Shown here: one piece after another, positions 45,715 to 57,635 of the stretch
How positions within the stretch are numbered: position 1 is the stretch's first letter
How the letters are laid out: the number at the start of each line of letters is the position of its first letter
NCBI RefSeq assembly: GCF_019175385.1
Contig: NC_083343.1
Coordinates: forward strand, 54,458,457 to 54,522,456
Origin: Lycium barbarum
Lineage: Eukaryota; Streptophyta; Magnoliopsida; Solanales; Solanaceae
Direction of reading: 5' to 3'
Length of the DNA stretch: 64,000 nucleotides
Made by a program: the position numbers and the translations under genes
Notes under the pieces: generated by a model
Seen by the model: only the letters and a program-made list of their open reading frames with translations
Database searches by the model: none
Told to the model about the DNA's origin: nothing

Positions 45715-46809
45715 TTACCATTGGAATTTGACTTTCTTCTGAGTCAACTTAGTCAACGGAGCTGAGATAGAGGAAAATCCCTTAACAAAACGCCTATAAT
45801 AACCTACCAGACCCAAGAAACTTCTAATGTCTGATGCTGAGGTGGGTCTGGGCCAGTTCTTAACAATGTCAATTTTCTGAAGGTCCACCTTAACACCTTC
45901 ACCTGAAATCACATGGCCTAGGAATGCCACTGACTTAAGGCAAAACTTGCACTTTGAGAATTTTGCATAAAGCTCACGATCCTTGAGTGTCTGCAACACT
46001 ATTCTGAGATGCTCTGCATGATCTGTCTCACTACGGGAATACACCAATATGTCATCAATAAACACAATGATGAATAAATCGAGATAAGGCTTGAAAACTC
46101 TGTTCATAAGATCCATGAAAGCTGCTGGTGCATTCGTCAACCCAAACGACATGACAAGAAATTCAAAATGACCATAACGGGTTCTGAAAGCGGTCTTCGG
46201 AATGTCAACTTCCTTAACCTTTAACTGATGGTAGTCTGATCTGAGGTCAATCTTGGAATAACACTGAGCACCCTGAAGTTGATCAAATATGTCGTCTATT
46301 CTGGGAAGAGAATACTTGTTTTTAATGATGACCTTATTCAACTGACGGTAGACTATACACATACGCAAGGGTCCATCCTTCTTTCGGACAAACAAGACCC
46401 ATGCGCCCCAAGGTGAGACACTTGGCCTTATAAATCCCTTATCAAGAAGATCCTTCAACTGAACTTTCAACTCCTTTAACTCTGCTGGGGCCATCCTATA
46501 CGGCGGAATAGATATCGGCTTAGTGCCGGGAAATAAATCAATTCCAAAGTCAATTTCCCTATCGGGAGGGACTCTGGGTAGGTCATCTGGAAAGACTTCT
46601 GGAAATTCACTAACAACTGGTACTGACTGAAGAGCTGGAGTCTGGGCATCTACATCCCTGACTCGAACTAAGTGGTAAATATACCCCTTGGAGATCATCT
46701 TTCTGGCTCTAAGGTAGGAAATAAATCTACCCCTAGGTGCTACTGAATTACCTTTCCATTCAATAAGTTCATCGGGAATATCAAATGTGACAATTTTGGT
46801 TCTAACCAA
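45715..46809 (-). pseudogene. B reverse transcriptase (long continuous frame)
   Basis: This 364-codon stretch is the longest reading frame in the window. It runs from the protease-RT linker ([12 protein letters not shown]) through [22 protein letters not shown] (Asp of IDYR is Val), motif [11 protein letters not shown] (Gly to Asp beside the catalytic Asp), [12 protein letters not shown] and an intact FIDD. It ends [11 protein letters not shown]...KVKFQW. The listed Met is internal to the polyprotein. Several conserved non-catalytic residues have drifted, so activity is doubtful. Confidence 0.88.
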
Positions 46810-46976
46810 TCCATACCCATAATTACGTCAAAATCTACCATCATCAATTCTATTAAGTCTGTTATGGTGTTGCGGTGGTAGATTAACACTGGACAACCCC
46901 TATAGATACGCCTAGCTATAATTGATTCCCCAACCGGTGTGGATACGTCGAAAGGTTCATGCAACTTTTCGGGTTC
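46810..46976 (-). pseudogene. B protease, C-terminal half
   Basis: Text HEPFDVSTPVGESIIARRIYRGC...[11 protein letters not shown], the second half of the aspartic protease. A frameshift just after GMDWL separates it from the RT frame. The first half lies on the far side of solo LTR D. Confidence 0.85.
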
Positions 46977-47090
46977 TGTTATATCCCGTATTTTCGCGCA
47001 TTTGGAAAATTAGAAATAATCTTGACTTGTATGAAATAAAGTCATAATTGGTTACATTTAGCACATGAGTTGTTTGTGAAAGAATATTAA

Positions 47091-47156
47091 TATGGAAGTG
47101 GCGAGGAAGGCTAAGGGCAAAAAATATGGAAGTGGCGAGGAAGGCTAAGGGCAAAA
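47091..47156 (+). repeat. 34-bp tandem duplication in D
   Basis: TATGGAAGTGGCGAGGAAGG... is present twice in direct succession. L3 has a single, diverged copy at the matching place (about 20400), so the duplication arose in the D lineage. Confidence 0.85.
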
Positions 47157-48384
47157 CGTGGAATTTCGGAAATTAGTTTCGGGAATTGCAAAAATAAAAT
47201 TTGTGGCCAATAGGGCTTGCAAAATAAGAAGCACAATGAGGCCCATTTTCTTGAGAAGGGTGGCCGGCCAACAATGGCCCAAACCCATGCCTTTAAGATA
47301 TTTTCCATGTGCTAATTATTGTATATTAGTCTTTATCTCTTAAGAAGGTTCAAGACAAAAAAATAAGACAAGGAAAGAAAGCAAGAACAAGAGCAAAACT
47401 AAGAGACCATTTCGGGTTTGGCATAGAAAAATTGACCATAAAAAATCTTGCTCCAAAATTTTTTCTCTTGTTGAATTCCTACTAATTCAAGGTCCCTTCT
47501 CAACTTGGTGTAGTAGGTTTGGAAAAAAGAGGCCTTTGTTCATCAATTTGATCAATTGTCCAAGTGAAGAAGACTACAGAAAAAGGTGAGGATTCATTCC
47601 TTTTTATTGTGTTATGAAGTCCTATTTGTGTTGTAGTATGTAGAAATGAGTTGAAAGTATGGAAATATGGGAGTTTGCAAAGTGGGTAGAAGATATAGTA
47701 TATGGCCGTGTGTGTATATATGTATTGTATATCTATAATGTGTTGAATTTATGTTATATTCTAGTTGTGGTTGTGGTAAAATGCATATTGGAAATGAAAG
47801 TTGAATGAATTTAGTTTAAGCTAGTAAGGTGGTGTTGGGCCATGTGGTTGGGAGTGTGTGGAATGGAAATGGATTAAGTTTGTTTAATGTGTTAGTTGTG
47901 TTATTATGATACTTGCAATGTATATGGAGATAAAATGATATAAGTTTGTATTGAAATGGAATGTGGAAGCTTATGTTGTTTTAGTACAATTTTACGACAT
48001 TGTGAAAATGAAGTTGTTAGGTTGCAAGTCATGATGTCTATTGATGAAATTGGAAGATGAAAACATGTTATGAATATGTATGCCAACGATTAGAAGTTTT
48101 GAATAAGTTATGACTTTGGCGGAAAGTTTGTATATTATGTATATCGTGTGTATAATATAAGGAAACGATATGAAATGCTTTTAAACTATGTTGTGGTGAT
48201 CTAGATTGATAATGAATGTGAAACCCTTGAGATTGGTTTGGAAATTAAGGTTAAAGTGAAGGGTATGACATTGTATTGAAAAGATGGCTAAATAAGTTAT
48301 ATTGCGTTTATAGTGGTTGTTGTTGTTGTTGATGTTTGTTGTTGGGTTGTTGTTGATGGTTTTGAGCCGAGTTAAATTCTCGGG

Positions 48385-48550
48385 GATGCTATATGTATAG
48401 GGGAGGTGCTGCCGAAATTTCAGTAGACATATATGAGTTAAGTTGAATTCGTAGAATCTATAACTCACAATTGGTAAACTTGACCATTTGCAGATTTTTT
48501 ACGAAACGGGAAGTGAGTTTGGAAAGGCGTAAGGAGCTTGAAAGGTATGT
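48385..48550 (+). promoter_or_regulatory. D promoter-like box and 5' splice-site sequence
   Basis: CTATATGTATAGGGGAGGTGCTGCC, then CCGAAATTTCAG, and about 120 bp on TTGAAAG|GTATGTAAAGC. Order and spacing are as in L2 and L3. One base of the box palindrome is changed. Confidence 0.55.
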
Positions 48551-49555
48551 AAAGCTACCCTGATCCTTCTTTTGGCATGCCTAAGTGTATTAGAATCGAG
48601 TTCGGGCCTCGAAAGACTTTCTGCCCATCGAAATCCGCAGTTGAAAATCTCGCTTTTTCCTTCAGTAAGATTGAGCCCTTTTGGTTTGTATTCTTGATAA
48701 TCATGCAAACTTTCCCTAAACTACTTGGAAAGCTATAGCACGTCCCTAGAACCTTTGCAGGTGACCCCATAAGCTTAAAATATATAATTTGAGCCCACCG
48801 CCTTGCTTGTCCCGAGGTGGGCCCGCTATTCCCGGTTTTGCCCTTATTGTACTCTAGTCTTACTTTCGAGCTATTTTTGAAAGAAATATTTTGACTACCA
48901 TTCTAATTACTTAATAAACATTGTTTTAAATATTCCATTAAGTCTGATAAATTATTTTGACACTCGGAACGACTTCAGAAAGGTTATATTCTGTAATTCA
49001 CTATGATATCCGAAACTCATTTATTATGATCCCTTTCGACTTCATTGGATTGGTTTGTTTTTGATATGCCTCATCGAGTCTATGGAAACATTTATGATAT
49101 TTTAACTGCATTAGTCTCTCACTACTCCATTCGTGGATGCCCCAATGTTTCCCACACTGAGCCCGGGCCAGGATATGTTGTCAAGCGTGATCCTTTGCAT
49201 TGTTCGCCGTGCCTCGATGTGAGGGGGCAGGTATACGCGTACATGGGCTTGTGGAGTATGATGTGCCATGTACGCTTGTTCTGATATGATTTGCTATGGC
49301 CATCTGATATGACATATTATGTTACGGGGTTATGCCCCTATTCTGATTCTTCTGTGTTGTGGCACCAGCGTCGGGAGGGTGGCTACATTCTGTCTGCTGA
49401 GTCCCTTGGCAGGGGCCAGATTGATATGACATATGTTTCTGTACACACTCTGCATGTTTTGATAATATGTATCTGATACTTTGGGTTTTCTGTTTACTTT
49501 CTGTACGTTCTGTACCAGTTATGATTTTGTTTCTATAATTCAGGCTTTACATATT

Positions 49556-49592
49556 CAGTACATATTTCGTACTGACCCCCTTTCTTCGGGGG
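49556..49592 (+). other. Twin-hairpin motif, D
   Basis: CAGTAC-ATATTTC-GTACTG, then CCCCC-TTTCTTC-GGGGG, both perfect. GCGTTTTCATGCCGCGCAG|GTACCG follows. Confidence 0.7.
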
Positions 49593-50146
49593 CTGCGTTT
49601 TCATGCCGCGCAGGTACCGACGACAGGTTTGCTGATCCGTCCGTCTAGGATATCTTTTCTGCCATTTGGAGCGCTCTTTTATTCAGAGCCCGTCTTTTGG
49701 TACAGTCTGTCATTACTGTATATGTATATCCTCGTTCATGGGTATGGCGCGGCCCTGTCCCGTCATATGATTCTGTCGGTCTGTTTAGAGGTCTGTGGAC
49801 ATGTTTGTGGGTTGGGGTCTTTCTGTACAGATGCGTGTATATGTTGTGTTTGGGCGATCCCATTCGCCGCCGCGGCCGGTCCGCATATGTTTAAATGTTG
49901 CTTCGTTGGCCCTGTGTGGTCCTTTGTTGGTATTTTCTGCGTGCAGGGTATATGGGATAGTCCGTAAAACAAAGGAAACTCTGCCGAAATTTTTCTGGAA
50001 ATTATCTAAATTTGAAATAAAGCCTTGTCGGCTTCTGCTATATACTTGAATGCGTTTGATAGAATTTGAGATAGCATTTGATAGACGTGTTGGGTGTCCA
50101 GATCGGGCACTAGTCACGGCCTAAGGGGTTGGGTCGTGACAGGTTC

Positions 50147-50680
50147 TATCCCAAATTTCTTAGCAATATACGGGGTTACATAAGATAGAGTGGATCTTGG
50201 GTCCATGAGAGCAAATACATCGAAGGTGAAGACTGTTAGCATACCTGTGACAACATCTCCACGAGCCTCTGTATCCTGAAGACCTGACAGTGCATACAGA
50301 TGATTCTGACCACCACACGTATTACCGAATTTTGCTGCTCCGCGCCCCTGCTGGGCTTGGGAATTTTGGGGAGCTACTGAATTTGTGGACTGAGCTACAT
50401 TACTGTTACCTCCGATATTCTGTCTTGCGGACGGACAATCCCGCAGAAAATGACCCGGTTGAACACACCCAAAACAACCATCCATGCCCGAACGGCATAC
50501 TCCTGAATGTCTCTTACCACCAGTGTTGCAAGTAGGGTCTTGAAAACCACGGTCGGTCACGCTGGCCTGTGAATGTGAGCCTACCGTTCCGAAGTTCCGG
50601 CCTTTCTGGTTAAACTTAGACCTCTGGAATGGAGCACTAGCTGTAGAGGGAGCAGGTCTTGAGGACCTATTCTTAAAAAA
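50147..50680 (-). pseudogene. B gag zinc knuckle and protease N-terminal half
   Basis: An intact CX2CX4HX4C knuckle (CFGCVQPGHFLRDC) is followed by a Gln/Ser-rich linker and the protease active-site stretch ALMDPRSTLSYVTP. There the usual DPGS is DPRS; the Gly is important for the active-site turn, so the protease was probably already impaired. The frame is open up to the D insertion, continuing on its other side with the HEPFDVSTP text. Upstream the frame breaks before the knuckle. Confidence 0.85.
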
Positions 50681-51558
50681 CTAACGATTGCGATCACCCT
50701 GAGATCCTCCATGACTAAAATTACCAGCAGACTTAGCCCTCTTGCTGAACTCTCTATCTTTTTGATTCTGCAGGGCTTCTTCTTCCTTCATTCTTGTCTC
50801 GTTACCTTTCCCGAATGCCAGTATCTTGGAAATAGTCACCTTTTCATTCTGAGCAGCTGTGTTGGCATCTCTGTGCAACTCGAGTTTAAGCCCAAGTACA
50901 AATCTTCTAACCACGGCTCTCATATCAGGAACCATGTGAGGGGCATATCTGGACAATGACACAAACTTAAGGTAATAGTCCTGAACAGTCATGTCTTTTT
51001 CCTTAGATTCTCAAACTCTATAGCCTTGGCTTCTCTAACTTCAATTGGCATGAAATGCTCAATAAAAACGTCTGCAAATTCATCCCAAGTAGCAGAAGGT
51101 GCATACTCCCCTCGGGACTGTTCCCATGTCTCATACCAAATATGGGCCACATCTTGTAGCTGGAAAGCTCCGAGTTCTGATGCCTCTGTATCAGTAGCAT
51201 GCATCATATGAAATATTTTCTGGAGTCCATCAATGAAATTCTGGGGGTCTTCCTCCTTCTTTGACCCTCTGAACACTGGCGGCTTCATCCGTATAAACTC
51301 CTGAGTCCTAGAACTATTTTGACCCACTAATAGCACCTGAGCTAGGGGCCATTTCCTGTCGCTGGGCCTGATTTGCCAAAATTTGAGTGAGCAGCTGAAT
51401 AGCTCCTCTAACATCTGCATCCGAAGTATTGGGAGGCGTAGCAGCGGCATTAGCTGTGGCAGCTGCCTGGCCTGAGTGCCCCCTTCTGTTGCTGCGTCAA
51501 CGGTAGCCCTCTGGCTAGTAGCCGTATTTTTCTTGTTGTACTTCCTTTTTGGAGCCAT
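50681..51558 (-). pseudogene. B gag (two frames)
   Basis: It starts MAPKRKYNKKNTATSQR two bases after an acceptor-like ATTCCAG. The capsid core is recognisable: FIRMKPPVFRGS, DPQNFIDGLQKIFHMMHAT, VAHIWYETWEQSRGEYAPSATWDEF, FIEHFMPIEVREAKA. At ENLRKK the frame shifts into MTVQDYYLKFVSLSRYAPHMV...RRFVLGL and a Lys/Glu-rich segment ending GGSQGDRNR, followed by a stop. The middle of the N-terminal region (LLRLPILRMQML...) is shifted relative to relatives and may contain a compensated frameshift. Confidence 0.85.
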
Positions 51559-51774
51559 TTCTGGAATACGTAATTCACACGAGTTAGGAGAATTCCTAAA
51601 AGTGTTACTCTATCTGCACGAACTAGAGTATGAAAGAAGTGAAACAAATCCTGAATGTCTTGGTGGTCAACTGTATATATATGTGGGGCCCTCACACATA
51701 TAAAAAAGACCCCACTGGACACGGCGTCATAGACTCCCTAAAACACTTGAACCTAGCGCTCTGATACCAAGATT
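51559..51774 (-). other. B leader: primer site, stem-loop with GGGCCC loop, acceptor-like site
   Basis: Primer site TGGTATCAGAGC in sense (51758-51769) after a short spacer. At 51678-51702 a perfect 8-bp stem TATATGTG/CACATATA encloses a 9-base loop TGAGGGCCC with the self-complementary GGGCCC. The flanking text (GGAGTCTATGACGCCGTGTCCAG) is recognisably the same leader as in L1, although the stem bases are entirely different. ATTCCAG ends two bases before the gag ATG. Confidence 0.65.
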
Positions 51775-53977
51775 TGTCACTCCCTGAACCTAGGCCTGGA
51801 CCTAACACGGCACCTGGTGCCTGACAGCATGTGACCGAGCGAACCAACTGGCTGGCTGAATCAACATGTGATACCAAAACATAACTAATTTATAAAATAA
51901 AACTAACACATGCTGATTCACTAAACGTCTGACTGAAATATCATAATGCGGAAATACTTAGACAATCTGAACATATCTGACAGTAGCCAACATAGCTAAA
52001 CCAAAACAACTGAACGACTGAGTATAACTGTCTACAAGGCTAACATAACAAATATCTGACTGTCTGAACTGTGTCTATGAAGCCTCTAATGAATACAAAA
52101 AGGTAATTGTCTAGAAAGCTGTGAGAACTACATGACTGATATCGTCCCGAAGAAAACTGGGGCTCACCACAGTAGCTCATACGAACACTCCTAAGTAGCT
52201 GGATCGTCAACCTGTATGTCGTTACCTGCATCGTGAGATGCAGGCCCCCAAGCAATAAAAAGGGACATCAGTACATTTGAATTGTACTGGTACGTAAAGT
52301 AACTGAAGCAATAAAACACTGGAACTGAAACTGAAACTGAACTAAACAGGAAAGCAAGAAGCTGAAGTACTCCCTGTTCTGGATGAAGGATCACCTGTAA
52401 AACTATAAATATAACTGTGGCCTAGGGCCCAAATAATGTGCACAAAAAACTGTGGCGTCAGGCCTAAGTAATACGTATGCATAAACTGTAGCCTAGGGCC
52501 CAAAAATACAGATACAGGCGTTCAACATTAACAATTTTCCAGATTGAGACTGGCTATAGCTGATAGCATGATAACTGTTTCTGATTATGGGACTCATGCA
52601 AATAACGGGTTATACACTGACTGAGACACAAGTGATAACAATGCATAAGTCTATAAAGATTACGTGATGAGTTCATGATGTTCAAAGTGACAACCATGAA
52701 CGAATTCTGTAACTGCAACCCTAGAAGATAACCGTTCTATATCATATCATGAAACTAGGGCTAAACTATATTCTGAGTCAAATTGCTGACAAGTATGAAG
52801 AATGAGGCATAGGGAGAATCATGAATATTCCCTAACGTAGATAGTTAGCCTCACATACCTTAATTCTAGCCTTCGAGCTTAATACAATGTTCGTCAATCA
52901 TTTCAACTTTGATCTATATCAATACAAGTCAAAGGCATTTTATATTAGCAATAATATTCATGCTTTGGTTATCTAAGCATTCTATCAAACACTTAGTGGG
53001 CATAAAAATCCACAATCTCCATTAATGGTGTTTCTTCACCCAATTCCCATTCTATTACTTCTAGGTGATTCTACAATCTCAATTAGATGTAATTAACATC
53101 ATTCTCCATCACCCATATCATTATAACAATCTCAAGTCAACAATTCAAAACCCTACTATAGTTCGTGTAATTCTCTTTACTAAACCCATTTACTATTCTC
53201 CCAAGAACTCATCAATTCACTATTATGAATGATTAGAGTGTAGAAACATTACCTTTTTGACGTTCAATCCTCTTGATACTAGGGTTTCCGCGCCCAACAA
53301 TAATGTTTCACTCACAACTCTATTGATTAGAAGGGTTTACTCAAGTTAGAAAGAGATTAGGGACTTGAATTCAACCTAGAATCATGATAAAACTTACCTT
53401 GTAGGGTTCTTAAGGCTCGGGACTTGTTCTCCCTAACTTTAGGGTAATTTTTCGTGACTAGGGGTGTTACGAAAATAAACCCAAGGTTAAATATAACTTA
53501 AAACGCGAAATCCCGACTTTTAACCCGAAACCCGACCTGTTATGCTATGGGTCCGCGACGCACATGCATCGTGCGACATTTTGCAGGTCGATACTGAGAG
53601 TTGTACGATCGGCCCACGACGCGGGGCCATCGCACGCGCCCTGAAAAGCGACGTGTGTCTGTTCTATGCAGTGTTCAGTAAAATGGTCATACCTTCTTGT
53701 ACAGAGCTCTGTTTGGCCTCCACAATATACTGTTGGAAAGCTATTTCAAATAGCTACAACGTTCATGTTTTAGGTTTTCTCAAATTCCCAACGGACTTTC
53801 ACGAAATTTGACCATAAGGCAAACGTATCGAAAACTTTGCCGATTCTATAGAATTTTAAGTGCCTTAATATTAGCCATATTGAGACGATCATATATCCTT
53901 GCTCCGATCTCTCATTGGCCTGGTCCACATATCGTTAGAAAGGTATTTCTATATAATACAACTTTCATTAAGGGTAC
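51775..53977 (-). repeat. B 5' LTR, interrupted by C
   Basis: It is collinear with 41132-43300 but clearly diverged, more than the L1 LTR pair. It carries about 37 bp (near 52366-52402, AGTACTCCCTGTTCTGG...) that the 3' LTR lacks. It stops at GGGTAC where C begins, at the place where the 3' LTR reads GGGTACCTTCCC. Confidence 0.88.
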
Positions 53978-56514
53978 TGTTACAACCCGTAAGATTCCGT
54001 GCTATTTTAATTAAGACAAGAAATAATGAGTTAAGAAAGTTCAAGGAAAGTTAATCGAGTTAGTAAGAATATCGTTATATATATATGGTTGCCTTAAGTG
54101 TCCCGAGGTGACATGGTAACCTAAAGGATTTGAAATCGCGTTATGAGTATGTATATGAGTGTGTATATGTATGTATAGGAGGTTACACGAGGTTGGAAGA
54201 GGATTAGAAGTTAAACAAAATGAATCGGAACAACTTCAATAAAATCTCGGACCAGATTTTTAGCCCATATTGTTGGAGGCATATCTCCTTGTATATGAGG
54301 AGTTTTAAGGTGTTTCAAAAGCCTAAAATTAAGTTCATCGAGTCTAGTTTGCAACACAACAAATCGCTCGTCAAAATGATATCGGGATAAGGAGATATGG
54401 ATGATGCAAGTTGGGCTGAGTGGGGATTAAGACTTAAATATCCACAAATTTATCACTAGTGGCCGTGTGGGCCCCACTACCACATGGCAAAATCTGATTT
54501 TTGCCCATGCTTTAGTGGGGGAAACGTTCAAGACCATCTTGGGCAGCAAAATGGCCTACTTTGTTGACCAACGTTGCATGCCACAACTCATTTTCCCAAT
54601 TCCACAAATTGAACAAGAGAGAGAAGCTCTCATCTTCACTAAATAGAGAAAGAGAGCCACGGCCATGGTAGCTCCACCACCAAAAACGGCCAACCTTCTA
54701 TGTTCTTTCTTGCCATTAAACCCATAAAGTGTTCTACACCTTCACCATTATGTTTCAAGTGAAGAAGAAACCATAAACATGCCATTCATGCTCCTATAAG
54801 CTCACGGCCAGATTTGAGTTCTCCAAGTTGATTAATAAAATAATATTTTCTACAAGTGTTTCAACCCTTAGAAAGGTGCATAGCAACGTGAAAGTGGTCA
54901 TTAGATAACAAGAACAAGTATTAGTTCAAGTCATCAAATTCTAGCCAAGTTGAGAAGTCAGATTGTTAAGGTAAGAATTGATCATCTTTTTACACGTTTT
55001 TAGTAAGGATTTGGACGTGTTGTAAATGTGCAAATGTAAATTGAATCCATGCAATTAGGTGTGTTGATGTTTGAGCGTGATAGTAGCCATGGAATTATAG
55101 GTGTTGATGATGAAGTATGGTTTTAACTTGGTGAACATGAATTGCATGCATGAGATTTCGAATGTTGGTGTTGGAATGTTGTTGAGCCGTAGGGACTGTT
55201 TTAGGACGAATTTGGATGTGTTGTGAATATTTAAATGTACATTGCATGTATGAAATTATGAATGTTGGTGTTGAAATATTGTTATAGCCGTAGGGGCTGT
55301 TTTGGGGGTGATTTGGGTATGTTGTGCATGTGTAAATGTGAATTACATATGTGAAATTGTGTGTTGATGTTGAGACATTGTGGAACCCGTAGGGGGACTG
55401 TGTGGTGTGGAATAATGGACTGATTTTATTTAATAATTATGGTTGTTGCTATCATAGATTGCATGGTCAAAAGAATGAAAAGAATTGGAAGGTTAAAGGT
55501 GAAGTTGTGTTGATATGAACTTGTTATTTGTGGAATTGTGGCCGTGTAGTGGACTGTTTTGTGTGGAAGATAGTGAACTGATTTTACTTGGTATTTTGAT
55601 GGTTGTTGTCATGAATTTTATGATGAAAGTGAAGCTTAATGATTCAATTTGAAATTGAAATGGTTTGTGGGCTGTTGTAAGAATAAATATGATGCTAAAA
55701 CAGTTCCAATAATCGTATAAGGAATGTTGTAAACGTGTTGTTGTCGTTGTAGTTGAAGTTGGAAAACTGCGAATTGAAAATGGTAATGTTGTGCGTGCTG
55801 TTTGGCCGTGAATAGGGGACTGTTTTGAATGATGTACGGACTGTCCAAAGTTTCCTTAAGTCATGTTTAACCAAGTTCGGATTGATACTTGAAAGTATGT
55901 TTAGCAATATTAGTTTGTAGTACTAGTTGGTATGAATACGAACAAAACGTCGTCTAAATGTTAGAAAGGGATTGTTAACGTTAAAATACATATTGCATTC
56001 CCTCATAGACTAATCGTAGATCTTGATATCTTGACATAGGATAAGTACCATTGGGCAGCAAGTACAAGTTATAATACGACTAAACGCTAAAGGTATGTAA
56101 AGCCTTTTCCTTCTTTCTTTTGGCATGTCCTAGACGTAAGTAAGAAATGATATGAACCTTGGGGTAAATTCTACTCTCTAGTTCCAAGCATGACTTATGA
56201 TTCTATTCATTCCGTAATGTTATGGTCACGAGCCTACTATATGATTGACTAGTGAATGATGTATAGAAGTTCCTACTCTTAATGAATTGCATAATTAGAG
56301 GCATACTTGGCTATCAAAAGTTACACCATGTCAAATTGATACATGTACATGAAATCTGAAACGTTCCTTGCTATAACTTGTAATGAGATTTAAAAAGAAC
56401 TGAATATGATTATTATCCTGACACTTTAGAGCTGGTCAGTTACTTATCTATTGAGTCTCAAAAGATGATTTGCATGTATGTGGTTGCTTATTATTCTGCT
56501 CGTGCTTACCGCTA

Positions 56515-56800
56515 TATCCTTCACTGAGTCCCGGGCCAGGACACGTTTTCGTGTGCATATTTACTATATTACTCACCGAGCCCCTCACTAGAGGGTCGGG
56601 ACACGTTATATATATATGATGATATGATGATGATATGATGATATGATGACATGATGATATGGAGATGGCGTCCAGGAGGGCATATATTCCTTATTACCGA
56701 GTCCCTCACTAGAGGGTCGGGACACGTATATGTTTATGTTATGATGCTATGATTATAATTACCGAGTCCCTCACTAATGGGCCGGGACACGTTATATATG
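56515..56800 (+). repeat. C LTR hairpin minisatellite
   Basis: Four degenerate units of GAGTCCCTCACTAGAGGGTC followed by GGGACACG, separated by TATATATATG and GATATGATGAT stretches (56617-56662). Each unit has nested arms: CCCTC-ACTA-GAGGG inside GTCCC...GGGAC. Confidence 0.8.
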
Positions 56801-56976
56801 TTATATACAGAATGATTATTCAGCTTTGATTACAAAACTCGATATTGATATTGATATGGGAACGATACCAATGAAATATGTTCAAAGGTAAGTTTTATGA
56901 AATTCTGTTTGTTGCAATGGTCGTACATACCTTGTCTCAGTATGAGTCTATTACTATATTTCATGCTTTACATGCT

Positions 56977-57014
56977 CAGTACATATTTAGTACTGACCCC
57001 CTTTCCTCGGGGGG
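56977..57014 (+). other. Twin-hairpin motif, C
   Basis: CAGTAC-ATATTTA-GTACTG, then CCCCC-TTTCCTC-GGGGGG. TTCATGCCCGCAG|GTACAGAC follows. Confidence 0.7.
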
Positions 57015-57635
57015 CTGCGTTCATGCCCGCAGGTACAGACGCTCGTTTCGGAGATCCGCCAGCCTAGGATATCTATTCAGCTACTTTGAAGTGCTCCTTT
57101 GTTCCGGAGCCTAGCTTGTGGTGTAACTCCCTTTTGTTGTATATGTATGTGTCTATTTGGGGTACGGCGGGGCCCTGTCCCGTCATATGATACTGTCATC
57201 ACTCTTAGAGGTCTGTGGACACATGTGTGGGTATGTATATAGTTGCTGTTTCGTTGTGTGGATATGACTTATGTTTGGGGCGTACCCATTCGTAGTGGCA
57301 GCCTTGTCGGCTTGCGTGTATATACATATGTTTGGGATGTTGTGTGTAGTGGAGGCCTTGTCGGCCTGCGTAGCTATATATATATATTTGTTGTGGGAGC
57401 TGTGTATAGTGATAGCCTTACCGGCTTATGTGCGATATAAACTGTGAAAGCTGTAACACCTTAGGAGACAGGTGGCTTTGATATGCATATATGTGACAGC
57501 TTTAAAAATAACGTCTTGCCTTTGTATACGAATAGGACCTCGATATGCTAGTTGTGGATGATTATAGTTAACAGGTGATATGAGTGTCCAACTCTGGCAC
57601 TAGTCACGGCCTACGGGGTTGGGTCATGACAAAAG

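Larger units (their letters stand above)
46977..50141 (+). mobile_element. D: solo LTR inside B protease, GGTTC duplication
   Basis: TGTTATATCCCGTATTTTCG...GGGTCGTGACA (3165 bp), bounded by GGTTC at 46972-46976 and 50142-50146. It is in the opposite orientation to B. Its start, box and twin hairpins are like those of L3. No interior is present. GCCCACC...GGTGGGC (48793-48822) is a perfect stem at the place where L2 has CCACCTC/GAGGTGG. A module near 49905-50010 recurs in the interiors of A and C. Confidence 0.92.
41132..53977 (-). mobile_element. B: minus-strand gypsy element with full gag-pol remnants
   Basis: In sense order: 5' LTR (51775 upward, itself interrupted by C), primer site, leader, gag, zinc knuckle, protease (split by solo LTR D), RT, RNase H, integrase with chromodomain-like end, polypurine tract, 3' LTR. 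The 5' LTR is completed beyond C, outside the window, so the end given is the C junction. It is a more distant relative of L1/L2: same domain order, different gag N-terminus (MAPKRKYNKKN) and LTR. Confidence 0.88.
53978..57631 (+). repeat. C 5' LTR (3654 bp)
   Basis: TGTTACAACCCGTAAG...GGGTCATGACA. A GTATGTAAAGCC donor word at 56093-56098. Near-repeats of CCGTAGGG(A/G)CTG occur along 55190-55830. The promoter-like box is not evident here, unlike L1, L2, L3 and D; only GGGCAGCAAGTAC (near 56053) faintly recalls it. Confidence 0.92.

Noticed and set aside
47158..49967. Several 60-112 codon frames in both strands of D
   Set aside because: They lie in a solo LTR, overlap one another in different frames and match nothing.
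51758..51769. GCTCTGATACCA as part of a tRNA gene
   Set aside because: It is the minus-strand primer site of B beside its LTR; no tRNA cloverleaf surrounds it. No tRNA or rRNA gene was seen in the window.
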